A stretch of DNA of 64,000 bases from Nostoc sp. FACHB-110 (GTDB lineage: Bacteria; Cyanobacteriota; Cyanobacteriia; Cyanobacteriales; Nostocaceae), in the NCBI RefSeq assembly GCF_014697425.1, contig NZ_JACJRU010000010.1, positions 62,001 through 126,000 of the forward strand. The letters are read 5' to 3'. Of this stretch, positions 37,073 to 46,536 are shown one piece after another. Within the stretch, counting starts at the first letter, position 1. The number at the start of each line of letters is the position of its first letter. The notes below the pieces were generated by a model. That model made no database searches. It had not been told where the DNA came from and saw only the letters and a list, made by a program, of their open reading frames with translations. The position numbers were made by a program, and so were the translations under genes.

Positions 37073-38356
37073 TTAATACTTAAAAAATAAATTAGCGATA
37101 TCCAACAATAACTGCTTAGTACCTTGGTAGCCAACTTTAGTAGACAAAGCATTGCCTAAGCGGTCAAAAATTGGGATTCCTTGACGGTAGAGAGGAATAT
37201 TGAGACGTTGAGAAATTACCGCCGCGTAGGAATTAGCTATTAACAAGTCCGAACCAACTGCCATCTGTTCAAAATCTTCCAAATCACCGATAGTTACACA
37301 AGGAATTGCCAGTTTTTCTAGCACAGGAGAACGTGTAGTCACGGCGGTGTGAATTTGCACTCCCATTGATTGTAAAAAAGCAATGATTGACCAGAGTAAA
37401 TCAGGTTCCAGTGCGACAGAAACGCGCTTCCCACTAAAGTAAGTATGAGTATGCAGCATCAAATCTTGGAGTTGACGGCGTTGGCGGCGGTATTTTTCTG
37501 GTACAGGTTGACCGCTAATATCTGCTAAAGCTTGTAAAAATCTATCCGTGGGATCTAGTCCTGTGAGTTCGCTAAAGACTTCGTAAGGTATGTTAAAGCG
37601 TTGTTCTAAAATTTTGGCTGCACCGCGCATACTTTCACCCAAAGCCAAAGTGAAGACAGAATGACCAACTTGTTGTAACTGTGCCAAAGTCGTTCCACTG
37701 GCGGTGATACCTTTGTAGTCATGATTCCACTCACTATCTAATAAACCAGAAAGGTCAGGGATAGCGATCGCTTGCAAGCCAAAAGCCGATATCATTTCTT
37801 TTACCTGTTCGATATCTGCGGGTGTAAACGCAGAACTCGCCAACAAAACAACTTGTCCAAGATGACAGCCGCCAGTGTCTTGCGGAATTTCCTTCACGAT
37901 ACTTTCCACAGTTGCCGCAAAACCATCTTGCAAAGTCCCTTTAAAATCTGGCGTAGAAACCAAAACAATTGGTAAATCTTGTAATTCTGGATAACGCTGG
38001 CGCATATCTTTAGTCAAACGCCGCAAATCATCACCTTTAGTTTCCGTTAACCCCGTGGTACATAAACCGAGAATTTCTGGTTGATATTTCTGCACCATCT
38101 GTAAAATTGCCTGTTCAACCTTGTCCTCACTACCCATAATGGTAGAAACTTCAGTCATCGCCGTACTAGAAAGGGGAATTGCCTCCCGTAAATGCTGCGC
38201 TAAAGGACATTTAGTAAAAGCACTGCAACCAGGAGAACCATGTAATAAAGGCAGCATTCCCTTTAAGCCTAAAAAGGCCAAAGTAGCACCAATAGCTTGA
38301 CTTTGTTTCAGGGGGTTAACTGTAACTGATGTACTCGTAACGCTAACAATTGCCAT
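37073..38356 (-). CDS. NifN-like nitrogenase cofactor scaffold subunit
   Basis: A 427-residue member of the nitrogenase component 1 family, closest to NifN: LNPLKQSQAIGATLAFLG (here VNPLKQSQ), LLHGSPGCSAF with Cys44, and LGLCTTGLTETKGDD. Cys44 is the position that supplies the NifN ligand to the [4Fe-4S] cluster shared with NifE. It follows the nifE-like gene by 106 bp on the same strand, and the two presumably form a heterotetramer. No nifD or nifK is in the window. It may be a second NifN or the scaffold of an alternative system. ATG 38356. Confidence 0.85.
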   Translation of the reverse strand: MAIVSVTSTSVTVNPLKQSQAIGATLAFLGLKGMLPLLHGSPGCSAFTKCPLAQHLREAIPLSSTAMTEVSTIMGSEDKVEQAILQMVQKYQPEILGLCTTGLTETKGDDLRRLTKDMRQRYPELQDLPIVLVSTPDFKGTLQDGFAATVESIVKEIPQDTGGCHLGQVVLLASSAFTPADIEQVKEMISAFGLQAIAIPDLSGLLDSEWNHDYKGITASGTTLAQLQQVGHSVFTLALGESMRGAAKILEQRFNIPYEVFSELTGLDPTDRFLQALADISGQPVPEKYRRQRRQLQDLMLHTHTYFSGKRVSVALEPDLLWSIIAFLQSMGVQIHTAVTTRSPVLEKLAIPCVTIGDLEDFEQMAVGSDLLIANSYAAVISQRLNIPLYRQGIPIFDRLGNALSTKVGYQGTKQLLLDIANLFFKY

Positions 38357-38398
38357 ATTTCAGTTTGCTGGAAGTTGTATTGATAATTACTTACAAGA

Positions 38399-38435
38399 AA
38401 CGAACCACAGAGGCGCAGAGATCACAGAGAAAAGA
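38399..38435. repeat. Dispersed AACGAACCACAGAGGC repeat, second copy
   Basis: In the gap between the nifE-like and nifN-like genes. Matches 16573-16612 with one or two changes. Confidence 0.6.
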
Positions 38436-38462
38436 GAGTTTAATAGGATTTTTGTGTAATTT

Positions 38463-39800
38463 CTATGATTCAATCTTGTCCCAAGGTGCAGACTTGTTTA
38501 CCTGTTGCCAAACGGGACTATAGATAGTTGCATATAAATCTTGTGCAGCTGCTAAAATCCCTGCGTAGCTTGCATAAAATTTGGTGTTGATATTCAAAAA
38601 AGGGACTTTGGCTGGGATGGCAAGAGATTGTAAATGCTCATCAGCTATAATTGCATCCACTTGATATTCCTGTATTATCTCTTCCAGGTTCTCATTTAGC
38701 AAAACTACATCATCTCTATTCAGCCATTGTTGCAGCCTATTTTTATCCGCTTGATTCAATTTTTCCTGAGTGATAGGAATCACTTTCATCCCCAAACTAT
38801 TCGCAGTAGAAATTATGCTCCAAGCCTGAAAATCACTAACATCAACTATTACCGTTTTATCTGCGAGGTTTAATTTATAAAATATGAGCTTTTCTGCTAA
38901 ATTATTAACTTCTTCCTCGATTAACTTTTCGGTGCGTTCTTGTAGCTCATAACCACCTAATTGTGCAGCAATATTTTGCAGAAACTCAGTTATATCATCA
39001 ACACCAGATAATGATGCTTCAATATATGGAATGCCAAACTTATGCTGCATCTTTTTGGCAAAATTTAACATTACCTTAGAAGAAATTAACACATTTAACT
39101 TAGCACGATGAGCATAACAAATTTCTTTGTAATAACTCTCTCCGGCAATTTTAGCTAATACTCTAATACCTAATTTTTCAAGCAGAGGCAAGATACTCTT
39201 AACTGCCTCTACCATATTATAGTCACTAATAATATTGATGTCGTAAGGTGTTGTAAACTCTGGTTCTGCTGTACCAATTACCTGTTCTATTAAAGTTTCA
39301 CCCGCTAGACGAATACCTAAGTTTTTTCTCCCAGAGAAACCAGGAGAATCAACAGGAATAATCGGTATCCCTGTTTGTTCATAAGCTTCTTTACAAGCTC
39401 CATCAATATCATCACCAATCAAAGCCGAAACACAAGTAGAATAGACAAATATAGCACTAGGTTGATAACGTCTAGCCAATTGCAAAATGGCTTGTTGTAA
39501 TTTTTTCGCTGCCCCAAAAATGATATCGCTTTCCTCCATATCAGTGGTAAAGCGAACCTTATGCAGCCTAGAATCTGATGATAAAGTGCTGTTATTTCCC
39601 CAAGAATTGCTAATACAACCACTTGGCCCGTGAATTAAATGTGCCGCATCAACAATAGAGATAAGAGTCAACATTGCCCCATCAAAAGCACAATCTTCAT
39701 GAGCTGCTAACGCTGAAGGAACTTGTGTACCAAATCTATCTTCATTGTCTGACATTGAATTTTGAAGATGTCTATTGACGTTTTCTTGATTAATTTTCAT
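38463..39800 (-). CDS. NifE-like scaffold subunit with altered cofactor-binding position
   Basis: A 445-residue NifE-type protein. Cys37 (HEDCAFDGA), Cys62 (HGPSGCISNSW) and Cys123 (VYSTCVSALIGDD) match the three NifE ligands of the interface [4Fe-4S] cluster. In NifE the precursor of the Fe-Mo cofactor is held near a Cys in the motif NLVQCSKSM; here the same segment reads NVLISSKVM, with Ser at the Cys position (about residue 240). I checked the codons: two adjacent TCT codons. So the cluster bridge is kept while the cofactor ligand is gone. A different cargo or a changed scaffold function is inferred. ATG 39800. Confidence 0.85.
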   Translation of the reverse strand: MKINQENVNRHLQNSMSDNEDRFGTQVPSALAAHEDCAFDGAMLTLISIVDAAHLIHGPSGCISNSWGNNSTLSSDSRLHKVRFTTDMEESDIIFGAAKKLQQAILQLARRYQPSAIFVYSTCVSALIGDDIDGACKEAYEQTGIPIIPVDSPGFSGRKNLGIRLAGETLIEQVIGTAEPEFTTPYDINIISDYNMVEAVKSILPLLEKLGIRVLAKIAGESYYKEICYAHRAKLNVLISSKVMLNFAKKMQHKFGIPYIEASLSGVDDITEFLQNIAAQLGGYELQERTEKLIEEEVNNLAEKLIFYKLNLADKTVIVDVSDFQAWSIISTANSLGMKVIPITQEKLNQADKNRLQQWLNRDDVVLLNENLEEIIQEYQVDAIIADEHLQSLAIPAKVPFLNINTKFYASYAGILAAAQDLYATIYSPVWQQVNKSAPWDKIES

Positions 39801-40241
39801 GATTCTATTTAGGGTAGTTTTTTGACTAATCTTAAATTTGCTTAAAAAAATCAGACGTGTTTTTATAGCAGGGTACAGGTAACAGGTAACAGGACTAAAA
39901 GACCTTTGAGATAAGGGTTGTATGATTTGTTAACGTTCTAATCTATCTTGCTACTGCTATACCTAAAAATATTAGTAAATTTTGATATTTGTATAAAAAA
40001 GAGGAGTGGGATAGAAAACATTCCCATCCCCTCAGAAATAGAAAACCAACCAAGTAGAGAAGGAGAAAAATAAAATACTAATTACGCATTAAAAAGTTGA
40101 AAAATTTGCGGTGATAACGGTAAAGCGAAAACATCTAAAACAATAAATCAGCTATGAAAATACCTCCCAATATTGATACACTCTTGATGTTAGAGTGGGC
40201 ATAAATAGCCCACTCAATTATGACTAAGTAACTAACAAATT
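39801..40241. other. Intergenic region between nifH-like and nifE-like genes
   Basis: About 440 bases. Contains the stem-loop at 40193-40215 and, near 39878, GGTAACA tandem copies (TACAGGTAACAGGTAACAGGA). No TACCAA palindrome is present. Possible processing or terminator region between two genes of one operon. Confidence 0.45.
40193..40215 (-). terminator. Stem-loop after nifH-like gene
   Basis: Perfect 8-bp arms GAGTGGGC and GCCCACTC with a 7-base loop, 27 bp past the nifH stop. No T-run follows, so it may be an attenuator or an mRNA end-stabilising hairpin rather than a full terminator. Confidence 0.5.
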
Positions 40242-41225
<984 letters not shown>

Positions 41226-41373
41226 TTAGTCTCCTAGTAGTGTGTGAATTTGTGTGGGTCTGCGATGTGAAGAGTTCGGACGATGTAGAACGTCGCTGGG
41301 GGCGATCGCTCTACGCCCACAACCGTTAAAATCAAATACATATTTGAAGTGTGAAGTCTGAAGTGTGAAGTTT

Positions 41374-41395
41374 TACTTTACTTTTTAGTAAAGTA
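41374..41395. promoter_or_regulatory. Palindrome upstream of nifH paralogue
   Basis: Arms TACTTTAC and GTAAAGTA separated by TTTTTA, about 155 bp upstream of the nifH start. It could be an operator or a hairpin in the leader. Not seen elsewhere in the window. Confidence 0.4.
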
Positions 41396-41459
41396 TGGTC
41401 ACAATGAAGCACTCACAATAAATTGCTAACAAGGTTACTGTGGAAGTATATTCATTTCA

Positions 41460-41572
41460 GGCGTTGCATAAATGCGGGATGAATTGAGATGTTTAACAAA
41501 AATAAAATATTGATTCTTCGCGCCTTTGCGCCTTTGCGCGAAACAAAAAACATCCCACTAATCAGCAATGCC
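41460..41572. repeat. Dispersed repeat, copy 2 (inverted, without insertion)
   Basis: Reverse complement of 33192-33331 lacking its inner block. In place of the block it has AAGG, giving two tandem GCGCAAAG units. Confidence 0.85.
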
Positions 41573-41578
41573 TCATTT

Positions 41579-41606
41579 CATACTTCATACTTCATACTTC
41601 ATACTT
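41579..41606. repeat. Heptamer tandem repeat (CATACTT)4
   Basis: Four exact heptamers just past the regulator stop codon (41608). A degenerate set of the same word is at 11240-11262. Confidence 0.85.
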
Positions 41607-41607
41607 T

Positions 41608-42741
41608 TCAAACAGTCGCTACTACTTCCCCAATTCTGCTAATGTCGTAGCCACCCAGAACTTCTAACTGTGAGTGAACCACACGATGTCCCAAGGTACT
41701 CAGCAACTGTTGTATGGGTGCTTCTTCGAGATATTCCTTGAGAATTACTAAGTCGTAGCGTGATTGATGTAATGGGATAAATCCTAACCCGAAGGTTGCA
41801 GCGATGGATGCGGTGCTAATACCTGCGTCGGCTAAACCTAACGCCACAGTTTGGGCAACATCTTGATGGCTGGTAACGATTTGGTCAAATCCTTTGACAG
41901 CATCAAATGATATCTGCGCTTCTTGCAGTTTGCGTTCTAACAGCATCCGGCTTCCCGCACCAGGTTCTCGATTAATAATGGTTGCTTTAGCTTTGACTAA
42001 ATCAGATAATGTTTCCCAGCCTTTGGGATTACCAGATTGTACTAATAATCCTTCTTCCCATAAACCAAGGGTAATGACTACTGCTGACTTGTCGGCTAAA
42101 ACTTCCCGCACAAACGGAATATTATGTTCGCCTGTTTTGGGATCATACAGGTGCATCCCGGCAATGTGGGCTTCACCTCTGCATAAACTGTGCAATGCAG
42201 CCATGCTGTTGGCAAAGGTAAAATGGACTCGCAACTGCGGATGCCAACGTTCGGTAGCCCTTGCCCAGAGTGAGATTACAGGTGAACAACCAGCAATTAC
42301 TACTGTATTGTGCAGTACTTCGAGGTTGTCATCTAAAAGCCGGACTATGACTTTATCTGCACCAATTTGCTTTGCCGCCTCCCCATCAGCAGGTGTCATA
42401 TCTTGACGGAATGCGTCTTTTCCCACTAAGGGGTAAGCTATCCATTGTCCGCCGACTCTCGCTAGGCTAACGCGCAGAGGTTGATTAATTGTGACAGGTT
42501 TGGCGAGAGTTGCTTCAATTTCCGGTAAATCTTGCTCTAACCAGAATAGATCCTCTACTTGACAGCCAAGGGCTTTTGCTAGTTTCAGGGTGATGGCTAC
42601 AGAAGGAGCATACTGCCCTGACTCTACACCACTAATAGTTTGACGAGTTACCCCAGCAATATTAGCTAAATCTTGCTGGCTCATTCCTAAGCGGGTTCTA
42701 ATTGACTTCAAGTTGTTGCGGAGGTCACTATCCTGCTTCAT
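41608..42741 (-). CDS. XRE-HTH regulator with molybdate-binding-like (COG1910) domain
   Basis: A 377-residue protein. Residues 7-65 form an XRE helix-turn-helix (LGMSQQDLANIAGVTRQTISGVESGQYAPS). Residues 115-377 resemble a periplasmic-binding fold without a signal peptide, of the kind joined to HTH domains in COG1910 regulators: VVIAGCSPVISLWA, GEAHIAGMHLYDPKTGEHN, and INREPGAGSRMLLERKL. The family senses oxyanions such as molybdate in the cytoplasm. Given the mop, porin and modA genes around it and the repeated palindrome in their upstream regions, it is the prime candidate for the regulon's repressor or activator. Regulators of vanadium nitrogenase genes in Anabaena (VnfR) may be related; I cannot check. 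A palindrome is 290 bp before its start. Confidence 0.85.
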   Translation of the reverse strand: MKQDSDLRNNLKSIRTRLGMSQQDLANIAGVTRQTISGVESGQYAPSVAITLKLAKALGCQVEDLFWLEQDLPEIEATLAKPVTINQPLRVSLARVGGQWIAYPLVGKDAFRQDMTPADGEAAKQIGADKVIVRLLDDNLEVLHNTVVIAGCSPVISLWARATERWHPQLRVHFTFANSMAALHSLCRGEAHIAGMHLYDPKTGEHNIPFVREVLADKSAVVITLGLWEEGLLVQSGNPKGWETLSDLVKAKATIINREPGAGSRMLLERKLQEAQISFDAVKGFDQIVTSHQDVAQTVALGLADAGISTASIAATFGLGFIPLHQSRYDLVILKEYLEEAPIQQLLSTLGHRVVHSQLEVLGGYDISRIGEVVATV

Positions 42742-43030
42742 TGGCTTCCTTTTTTCTCAACTGTAACTAAGCCGGAGCGGATTTACCTGTATCGGTGCTT
42801 GCAAAAGGTTTGCTTTGTTTTTTGCTTTGCCCTTTCGTTTCCCTCTACAGAAAGAATAACATACGTCTTGCTAGTTTTCTTGCTAAAAAATCAAAAATTT
42901 TTGCGCTAAGTTGATTTTCCCTGCGTAATGTTAAGAAATTTGAAAGCCAGAATGCTGATAAAATCAGCTTCTCAGGTTTTGCAGATGAAATAAAATTTTT
43001 TGGAAATTTTGCTTTCATCTTTTTTGTTTA

Positions 43031-43047
43031 TACCATTTAAGTTGGTA
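43031..43047. promoter_or_regulatory. TACCAA-N5-TTGGTA operator, site 2
   Basis: TACCAT TTAAG TTGGTA, one mismatch in the left arm. It stands 290 bp before the regulator and 268 bp before the small gene at 43315, a position fitting autoregulation. Confidence 0.65.
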
Positions 43048-43189
43048 AATAGCTATATTTGATACAGTTTTTGGTTTAAGTTTCGGTTTTGATGCTTTTT
43101 AGGCAGGTAATCTCGCTAGTGAAGTATATACCAACCGATATTGTGACAGGGATCAAGCGATCGCAACATTAACGATTCAATATCACAAT

Positions 43190-43277
43190 GACTTACGCAC
43201 AAAGATTGGCTATTGAGACTGGGTATATACACCCTTACACCCTTACACCCTTGATTTGTCGTCTCACTGCATAAGTC
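43190..43277. repeat. Dispersed repeat with inverted ends
   Basis: Begins GACTTACGCA and ends TGCATAAGTC (9 of 10 complementary). A relative is at 54248-54300 (GGACATACGCA to ATAAGTCC). Confidence 0.55.
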
Positions 43278-43314
43278 AATATCCCTTCCTGCAAGATTTT
43301 AGAGGCAAGCAAGT

Positions 43315-43674
43315 ATGATTACCGAAGAAGATTTGGCACAGCAATTTGCGACTATTGTCGAACATACTCATCCTAGTGCATGGGAAGTCATTCGCCACTG
43401 TTATGTGAAAGTCAATAACCCCCAATTTCAATATCTGCATCCGAGTTATTTTCACAAACGATATGTGACTGTTTATTGTCCAGATACGCTAATGAGTGCT
43501 GTCCTCAAGCAAAAAAATCTACTACGAGAAGTCGCACAGTATTTAGGACTGGTGGAAGTTGCGTGCTTGAATGCTACCAACTTAGTACGAGATCCCATGT
43601 CTCAACTTAAACACACGCATCCGCAATTATGGTTAGATTTATTATGGATTTTATCAACCAAACATGAAAGTTAA
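43315..43674 (+). CDS. Small protein of unknown function
   Basis: A 119-residue protein I do not recognise. It is rich in aromatic residues and His, with three Cys (HCYVK, VYCPD, VACLN). It has no signal peptide or membrane helix. AGGCAAGCAAGT precedes ATG 43315. It lies in the molybdate/nitrogenase neighbourhood and shares an upstream palindrome region with the regulator, so a link to that system is possible. Confidence 0.55.
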   Translation: MITEEDLAQQFATIVEHTHPSAWEVIRHCYVKVNNPQFQYLHPSYFHKRYVTVYCPDTLMSAVLKQKNLLREVAQYLGLVEVACLNATNLVRDPMSQLKHTHPQLWLDLLWILSTKHES

Positions 43675-43785
43675 TTCTCATAATTTCACCTGAAAAAACT
43701 TCTGAATTAGCTCTTGAGATAGATGTTTTTTCAGATGCGATCGCCTGCTTTCAAATATGACTTGATGCAGTAGAGAATTACCCAT

Positions 43786-43814
43786 AATAAAGGGCAAAAT
43801 AACTGCCCTTTATT
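43786..43814. terminator. Bidirectional stem-loop between small gene and mop
   Basis: Perfect 11-bp arms AATAAAGGGCA and TGCCCTTTATT with a 7-base loop between convergent genes. It ends transcripts from both sides. Confidence 0.7.
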
Positions 43815-43843
43815 TGCTGTATTGATAAACTGATGTAAATTAA

Positions 43844-44053
43844 TTAATCAATCGCAATCATCACATCAGTAGCCTTAACAATGGCATAAACCTGCTTACC
43901 TTCAGCGAGTTGCAGATTTTCTGCCGATGATTTTGTAATAATTGCTGTTACTTCTACGCCATTAGCAATTTCTACGGTGACTTCTGTATTGACACTGCCA
44001 ACTTCAACTTTTTTAACTGTTCCTTTTAAAGCATTACGCGCACTGACTTGCAT
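43844..44053 (-). CDS. mop: Mop-type molbindin (TOBE domain)
   Basis: A 69-residue molybdate-binding protein: SARNALKGTVKKVEVGSVNTEVTVEI and ITKSSAENLQLAEGKQVYAIVKATDVMIA cover the complete TOBE/Mop fold. Molbindins form hexamers that bind eight molybdate ions and act as a cytoplasmic buffer or delivery store. The start ATG 44053 follows GGGAGCAATAT. A TACCAA palindrome lies 132 bp upstream. Confidence 0.92.
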   Translation of the reverse strand: MQVSARNALKGTVKKVEVGSVNTEVTVEIANGVEVTAIITKSSAENLQLAEGKQVYAIVKATDVMIAID

Positions 44054-44184
44054 TTTATATTGCTCCCTGGTTCGGTATTCTTGACAGATTCAATATAGCA
44101 CTGACTATTTTTAAAATTTTCCTCCAGAGAGCGCAATAACCTTTTTTTTACTATTTTTTAATATTTATTTTTGATGAAAGTTTA

Positions 44185-44201
44185 TACCAATTAAATTGGT
44201 A
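44185..44201. promoter_or_regulatory. TACCAA-N5-TTGGTA operator, site 3 (mop)
   Basis: TACCAA TTAAA TTGGTA, perfect arms, 132 bp upstream of mop. A further half-site TTGGTA is at 44215-44220. Confidence 0.8.
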
Positions 44202-44242
44202 TTTATTTAAAAAGTTGGTAATTATTCCTATCTTGAACAGGG

Positions 44243-44270
44243 AAATCCCCTAATTTTAATTAGGGGATTT
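44243..44270. terminator. Stem-loop after the porin gene
   Basis: Perfect 13-bp arms AAATCCCCTAATT and AATTAGGGGATTT around two T. It is just beyond the porin stop at 44277, with T-rich bases on the plus strand. Confidence 0.65.
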
Positions 44271-44276
44271 GTTTTG

Positions 44277-46073
44277 TTAAAAGCGGAAAGTAGTACGCAA
44301 CACACCTGTATAGATAGTATCGTTGTTGCTGTTATGCTCTGGGTTGAATATAACGATCAACCCAGGTGTAACGGAGAGATTGCTATTGACTTGATAGCGA
44401 TACAGAGCTTCTAAATGGAAAGATGTATCTGTATCTTCACGCCGCGCCGTTGTAGCGGTTAAAACGTTAGGGCCATAGTCACTGCTAGTAACTTTTGGTG
44501 GTTGTCCAAAAATTATCCCGCCCAGATTGCCTTTTTTACCTAAATCGGGAAAAGCTAAAGTCACAGCCCAGTTCCAAATATCAGCTTTATCACCTCTATT
44601 TACTTGGTTGGTTAATTGATTCGTTCCTGAACTATTTTCAGCGATGGCTTGTGTATATCCTACCCAACCACCAAGTGTAAATTTGGGGTTAAAGCGATAA
44701 CTAGTTTCTAAACCATAATGATTAGCTGTCGTGTTAATTGCTGTACCAAAAGGACTATTCGCAAAAGTACTGCCATAGGAACCCGAAACTACAACATCAC
44801 CATCATTGTTCGCACCTCTAAGATAAGAGTGTGCATACGTCAAACCCAAGGTTAAATTTGTGTCTGGTTGAAATGTTAACTGTGCTAATGCTCCGTAACT
44901 ACCATCAAATAACCCCTTCCCAACACTAGGATCGCTACCTCTTCTAGCCAGATAGCCGCCAGAAAGAGTAATAGCATCACTGAGTTTGAAGTTAGCCGTG
45001 ATACCTGAACCTGTGTTACTGCCGGAACTCGTATTACTGGCGCGATAAATAGGTGAAAAACGTCCAAATCGAGAAATCGAGCCTACAGGGGTGGAAGACA
45101 ATAACGGGTTAATCGTATTGACGTTATCGTAAAATTCGCCACCGATCGCATCAAGAGTGACATTGAGTTTATCGCCTACGGGAAAGCGGTAATACAATTT
45201 GCCTAATTGGACGCTGTTATCGGCATTATTTGTTGTATCCCAAGATGTACGAGTCATATTCGTACCTGTGACAGGTGCGTTAAAAGCCGTGCTATTGTTT
45301 GCTTCTAATCGCAAAAATAACTGGTCTTTACCACTAAAACTACTGACAAGATTCAGACGAATGCGATCGCTCAAGATAGGATTATCTTGTAATTTCCGTC
45401 CTGCTGTTCCATAGGCCGCGGCTCTGCGCGCTTCTCGGTTTCCCCCAGGGGCGTTAATTGTCCGCCACTGGTCAGAGTTTAAAGCTCTATCTCCGCCAAA
45501 CACACTACCCAGCGCAAAAATTATTTCTCCATTCAACTTGGTAGTCGCAGAAAATTGTTGGCTTTCTAAAACTGCTGTACGAGCCTCGAAACCGTCAACT
45601 CTGCCGCGTAATTCTGCCAGGCCTTGTGCAAACTCTTCTTGGAGTTTTTGCAGTGTGGCTAAATCTTCTTTAGTTACTAAGTCTGCTGTACTTGTGGCAA
45701 TCAGTTCGTTAATCCGATTCAAGCAAGCATTCAAACCTGCAGCAAACTCATAGCGAGTTAAAGCTCGATTACCACGAAATGAACTATCAGGATAGCCAGC
45801 AATACAACCATACCGTTCAACTAAAGATTGCAAAGCTTGGAAAGCCCAATCAGTTGGTTGTACATCTGATAGTTGCGATACAGATGTTACCTGACTCATC
45901 GTTGAGTCATCACCTGAATCTGTCGGTTGAAGAGATTCAGTGTTATCTTCTTGTGCTGGCACTGGTGCAACTTCTTCTACTACCGCAGATGCCAGCGCAG
46001 TTTGAGCCAGCATCAAGTTAACTCCCAGTAGTATTGGAGCTAGATACAAAGATTTCCAGACAATATTTGACAT
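44277..46073 (-). CDS. SLH-OprB-type outer-membrane porin
   Basis: About 598 residues: signal peptide (residues 1-30, ending TALA), an acidic linker, one SLH domain (LSDVQPTDWAFQALQSLVERYGCIAGYPDSSF), a coiled coil (EDLATLQKLQEEFAQGLAELRGRVD) and an OprB-like beta-barrel ending in Phe (TVLRTTFRF). NCBI-style names call these iron uptake porins. The frame reaches 46112, but ATG 46073 with GGGGAAA upstream leaves the palindrome at 46092-46108 outside the coding part. This operator position, 19-35 bp before the start, suggests direct control. A role in molybdate or related anion entry is inferred. Confidence 0.9.
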   Translation of the reverse strand: MSNIVWKSLYLAPILLGVNLMLAQTALASAVVEEVAPVPAQEDNTESLQPTDSGDDSTMSQVTSVSQLSDVQPTDWAFQALQSLVERYGCIAGYPDSSFRGNRALTRYEFAAGLNACLNRINELIATSTADLVTKEDLATLQKLQEEFAQGLAELRGRVDGFEARTAVLESQQFSATTKLNGEIIFALGSVFGGDRALNSDQWRTINAPGGNREARRAAAYGTAGRKLQDNPILSDRIRLNLVSSFSGKDQLFLRLEANNSTAFNAPVTGTNMTRTSWDTTNNADNSVQLGKLYYRFPVGDKLNVTLDAIGGEFYDNVNTINPLLSSTPVGSISRFGRFSPIYRASNTSSGSNTGSGITANFKLSDAITLSGGYLARRGSDPSVGKGLFDGSYGALAQLTFQPDTNLTLGLTYAHSYLRGANNDGDVVVSGSYGSTFANSPFGTAINTTANHYGLETSYRFNPKFTLGGWVGYTQAIAENSSGTNQLTNQVNRGDKADIWNWAVTLAFPDLGKKGNLGGIIFGQPPKVTSSDYGPNVLTATTARREDTDTSFHLEALYRYQVNSNLSVTPGLIVIFNPEHNSNNDTIYTGVLRTTFRF

Positions 46074-46091
46074 TTTCCCCACACCTAGAAC

Positions 46092-46108
46092 TACCAATAT
46101 AATTGGTA
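46092..46108. promoter_or_regulatory. TACCAA-N5-TTGGTA operator, site 4 (porin)
   Basis: TACCAA TATAA TTGGTA, perfect arms, ending 19 bp before the porin start. A bound protein would cover the ribosome-site or promoter-end region. Confidence 0.8.
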
Positions 46109-46407
46109 TCACATTCTATACTGTACCAATAATAGATTTATGTTGCAATAGTTACTAACACTCCGGGGTAGGGAATAGGAAAAAGTCAACAGGCAACAGT
46201 AAAATAGATAGCTTAAAAAGTTTGCATAGCTGCTTGTTTATACTCTGAAACCTTTGGGTAGAAGCTACGTGGAAGTCAAAAGTCAAAAAGCTTAAATCAA
46301 ACACTTTTCATCAACTTGAAATAGTAGTTTCCTGCCTCCTGCCTTTTCCCAGCTACAAATTATTTACGCCGCACTACTTATTTGAAAACGAATTGTCAAC
46401 GTTTGAT

Positions 46408-46424
46408 TACCAAAATGGTTGGTA
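46408..46424. promoter_or_regulatory. TACCAA-N5-TTGGTA operator, site 5 (modA)
   Basis: TACCAA AATGG TTGGTA, perfect arms, about 113 bp before modA. Its centre is 52 bp from that of site 6, close to five DNA turns. Confidence 0.8.
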
Positions 46425-46459
46425 AAAAATACCTGATTTTGGTATGCTTACGCACATAT

Positions 46460-46476
46460 TACCAAATAGGTTGGTA
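46460..46476. promoter_or_regulatory. TACCAA-N5-TTGGTA operator, site 6 (modA)
   Basis: TACCAA ATAGG TTGGTA, perfect arms, about 60 bp before modA. A TTGGTA half-site follows at 46490-46495. Confidence 0.8.
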
Positions 46477-46536
46477 CATATCATCAGGGTTGGTAATAGC
46501 ACCTAAAATCCACCTTACCCAACAAGCACTTTCAGT

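Larger units (their letters stand above)
42742..43314. other. Divergent intergenic region with operator
   Basis: About 570 bases between the regulator and a small plus-strand gene. Contains the palindrome at 43031-43047 and the dispersed repeat at 43190-43277. Remaining sequence shows nothing clear. Confidence 0.5.
46074..46536. other. Divergent control region between porin and modA
   Basis: The densest operator region of the window. It has three full palindromes (46092-46108, 46408-46424, 46460-46476) and half-sites at 46132-46137 (TACCAA), 46439-46444 and 46490-46495 (TTGGTA). No ORF is supported. Confidence 0.7.
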
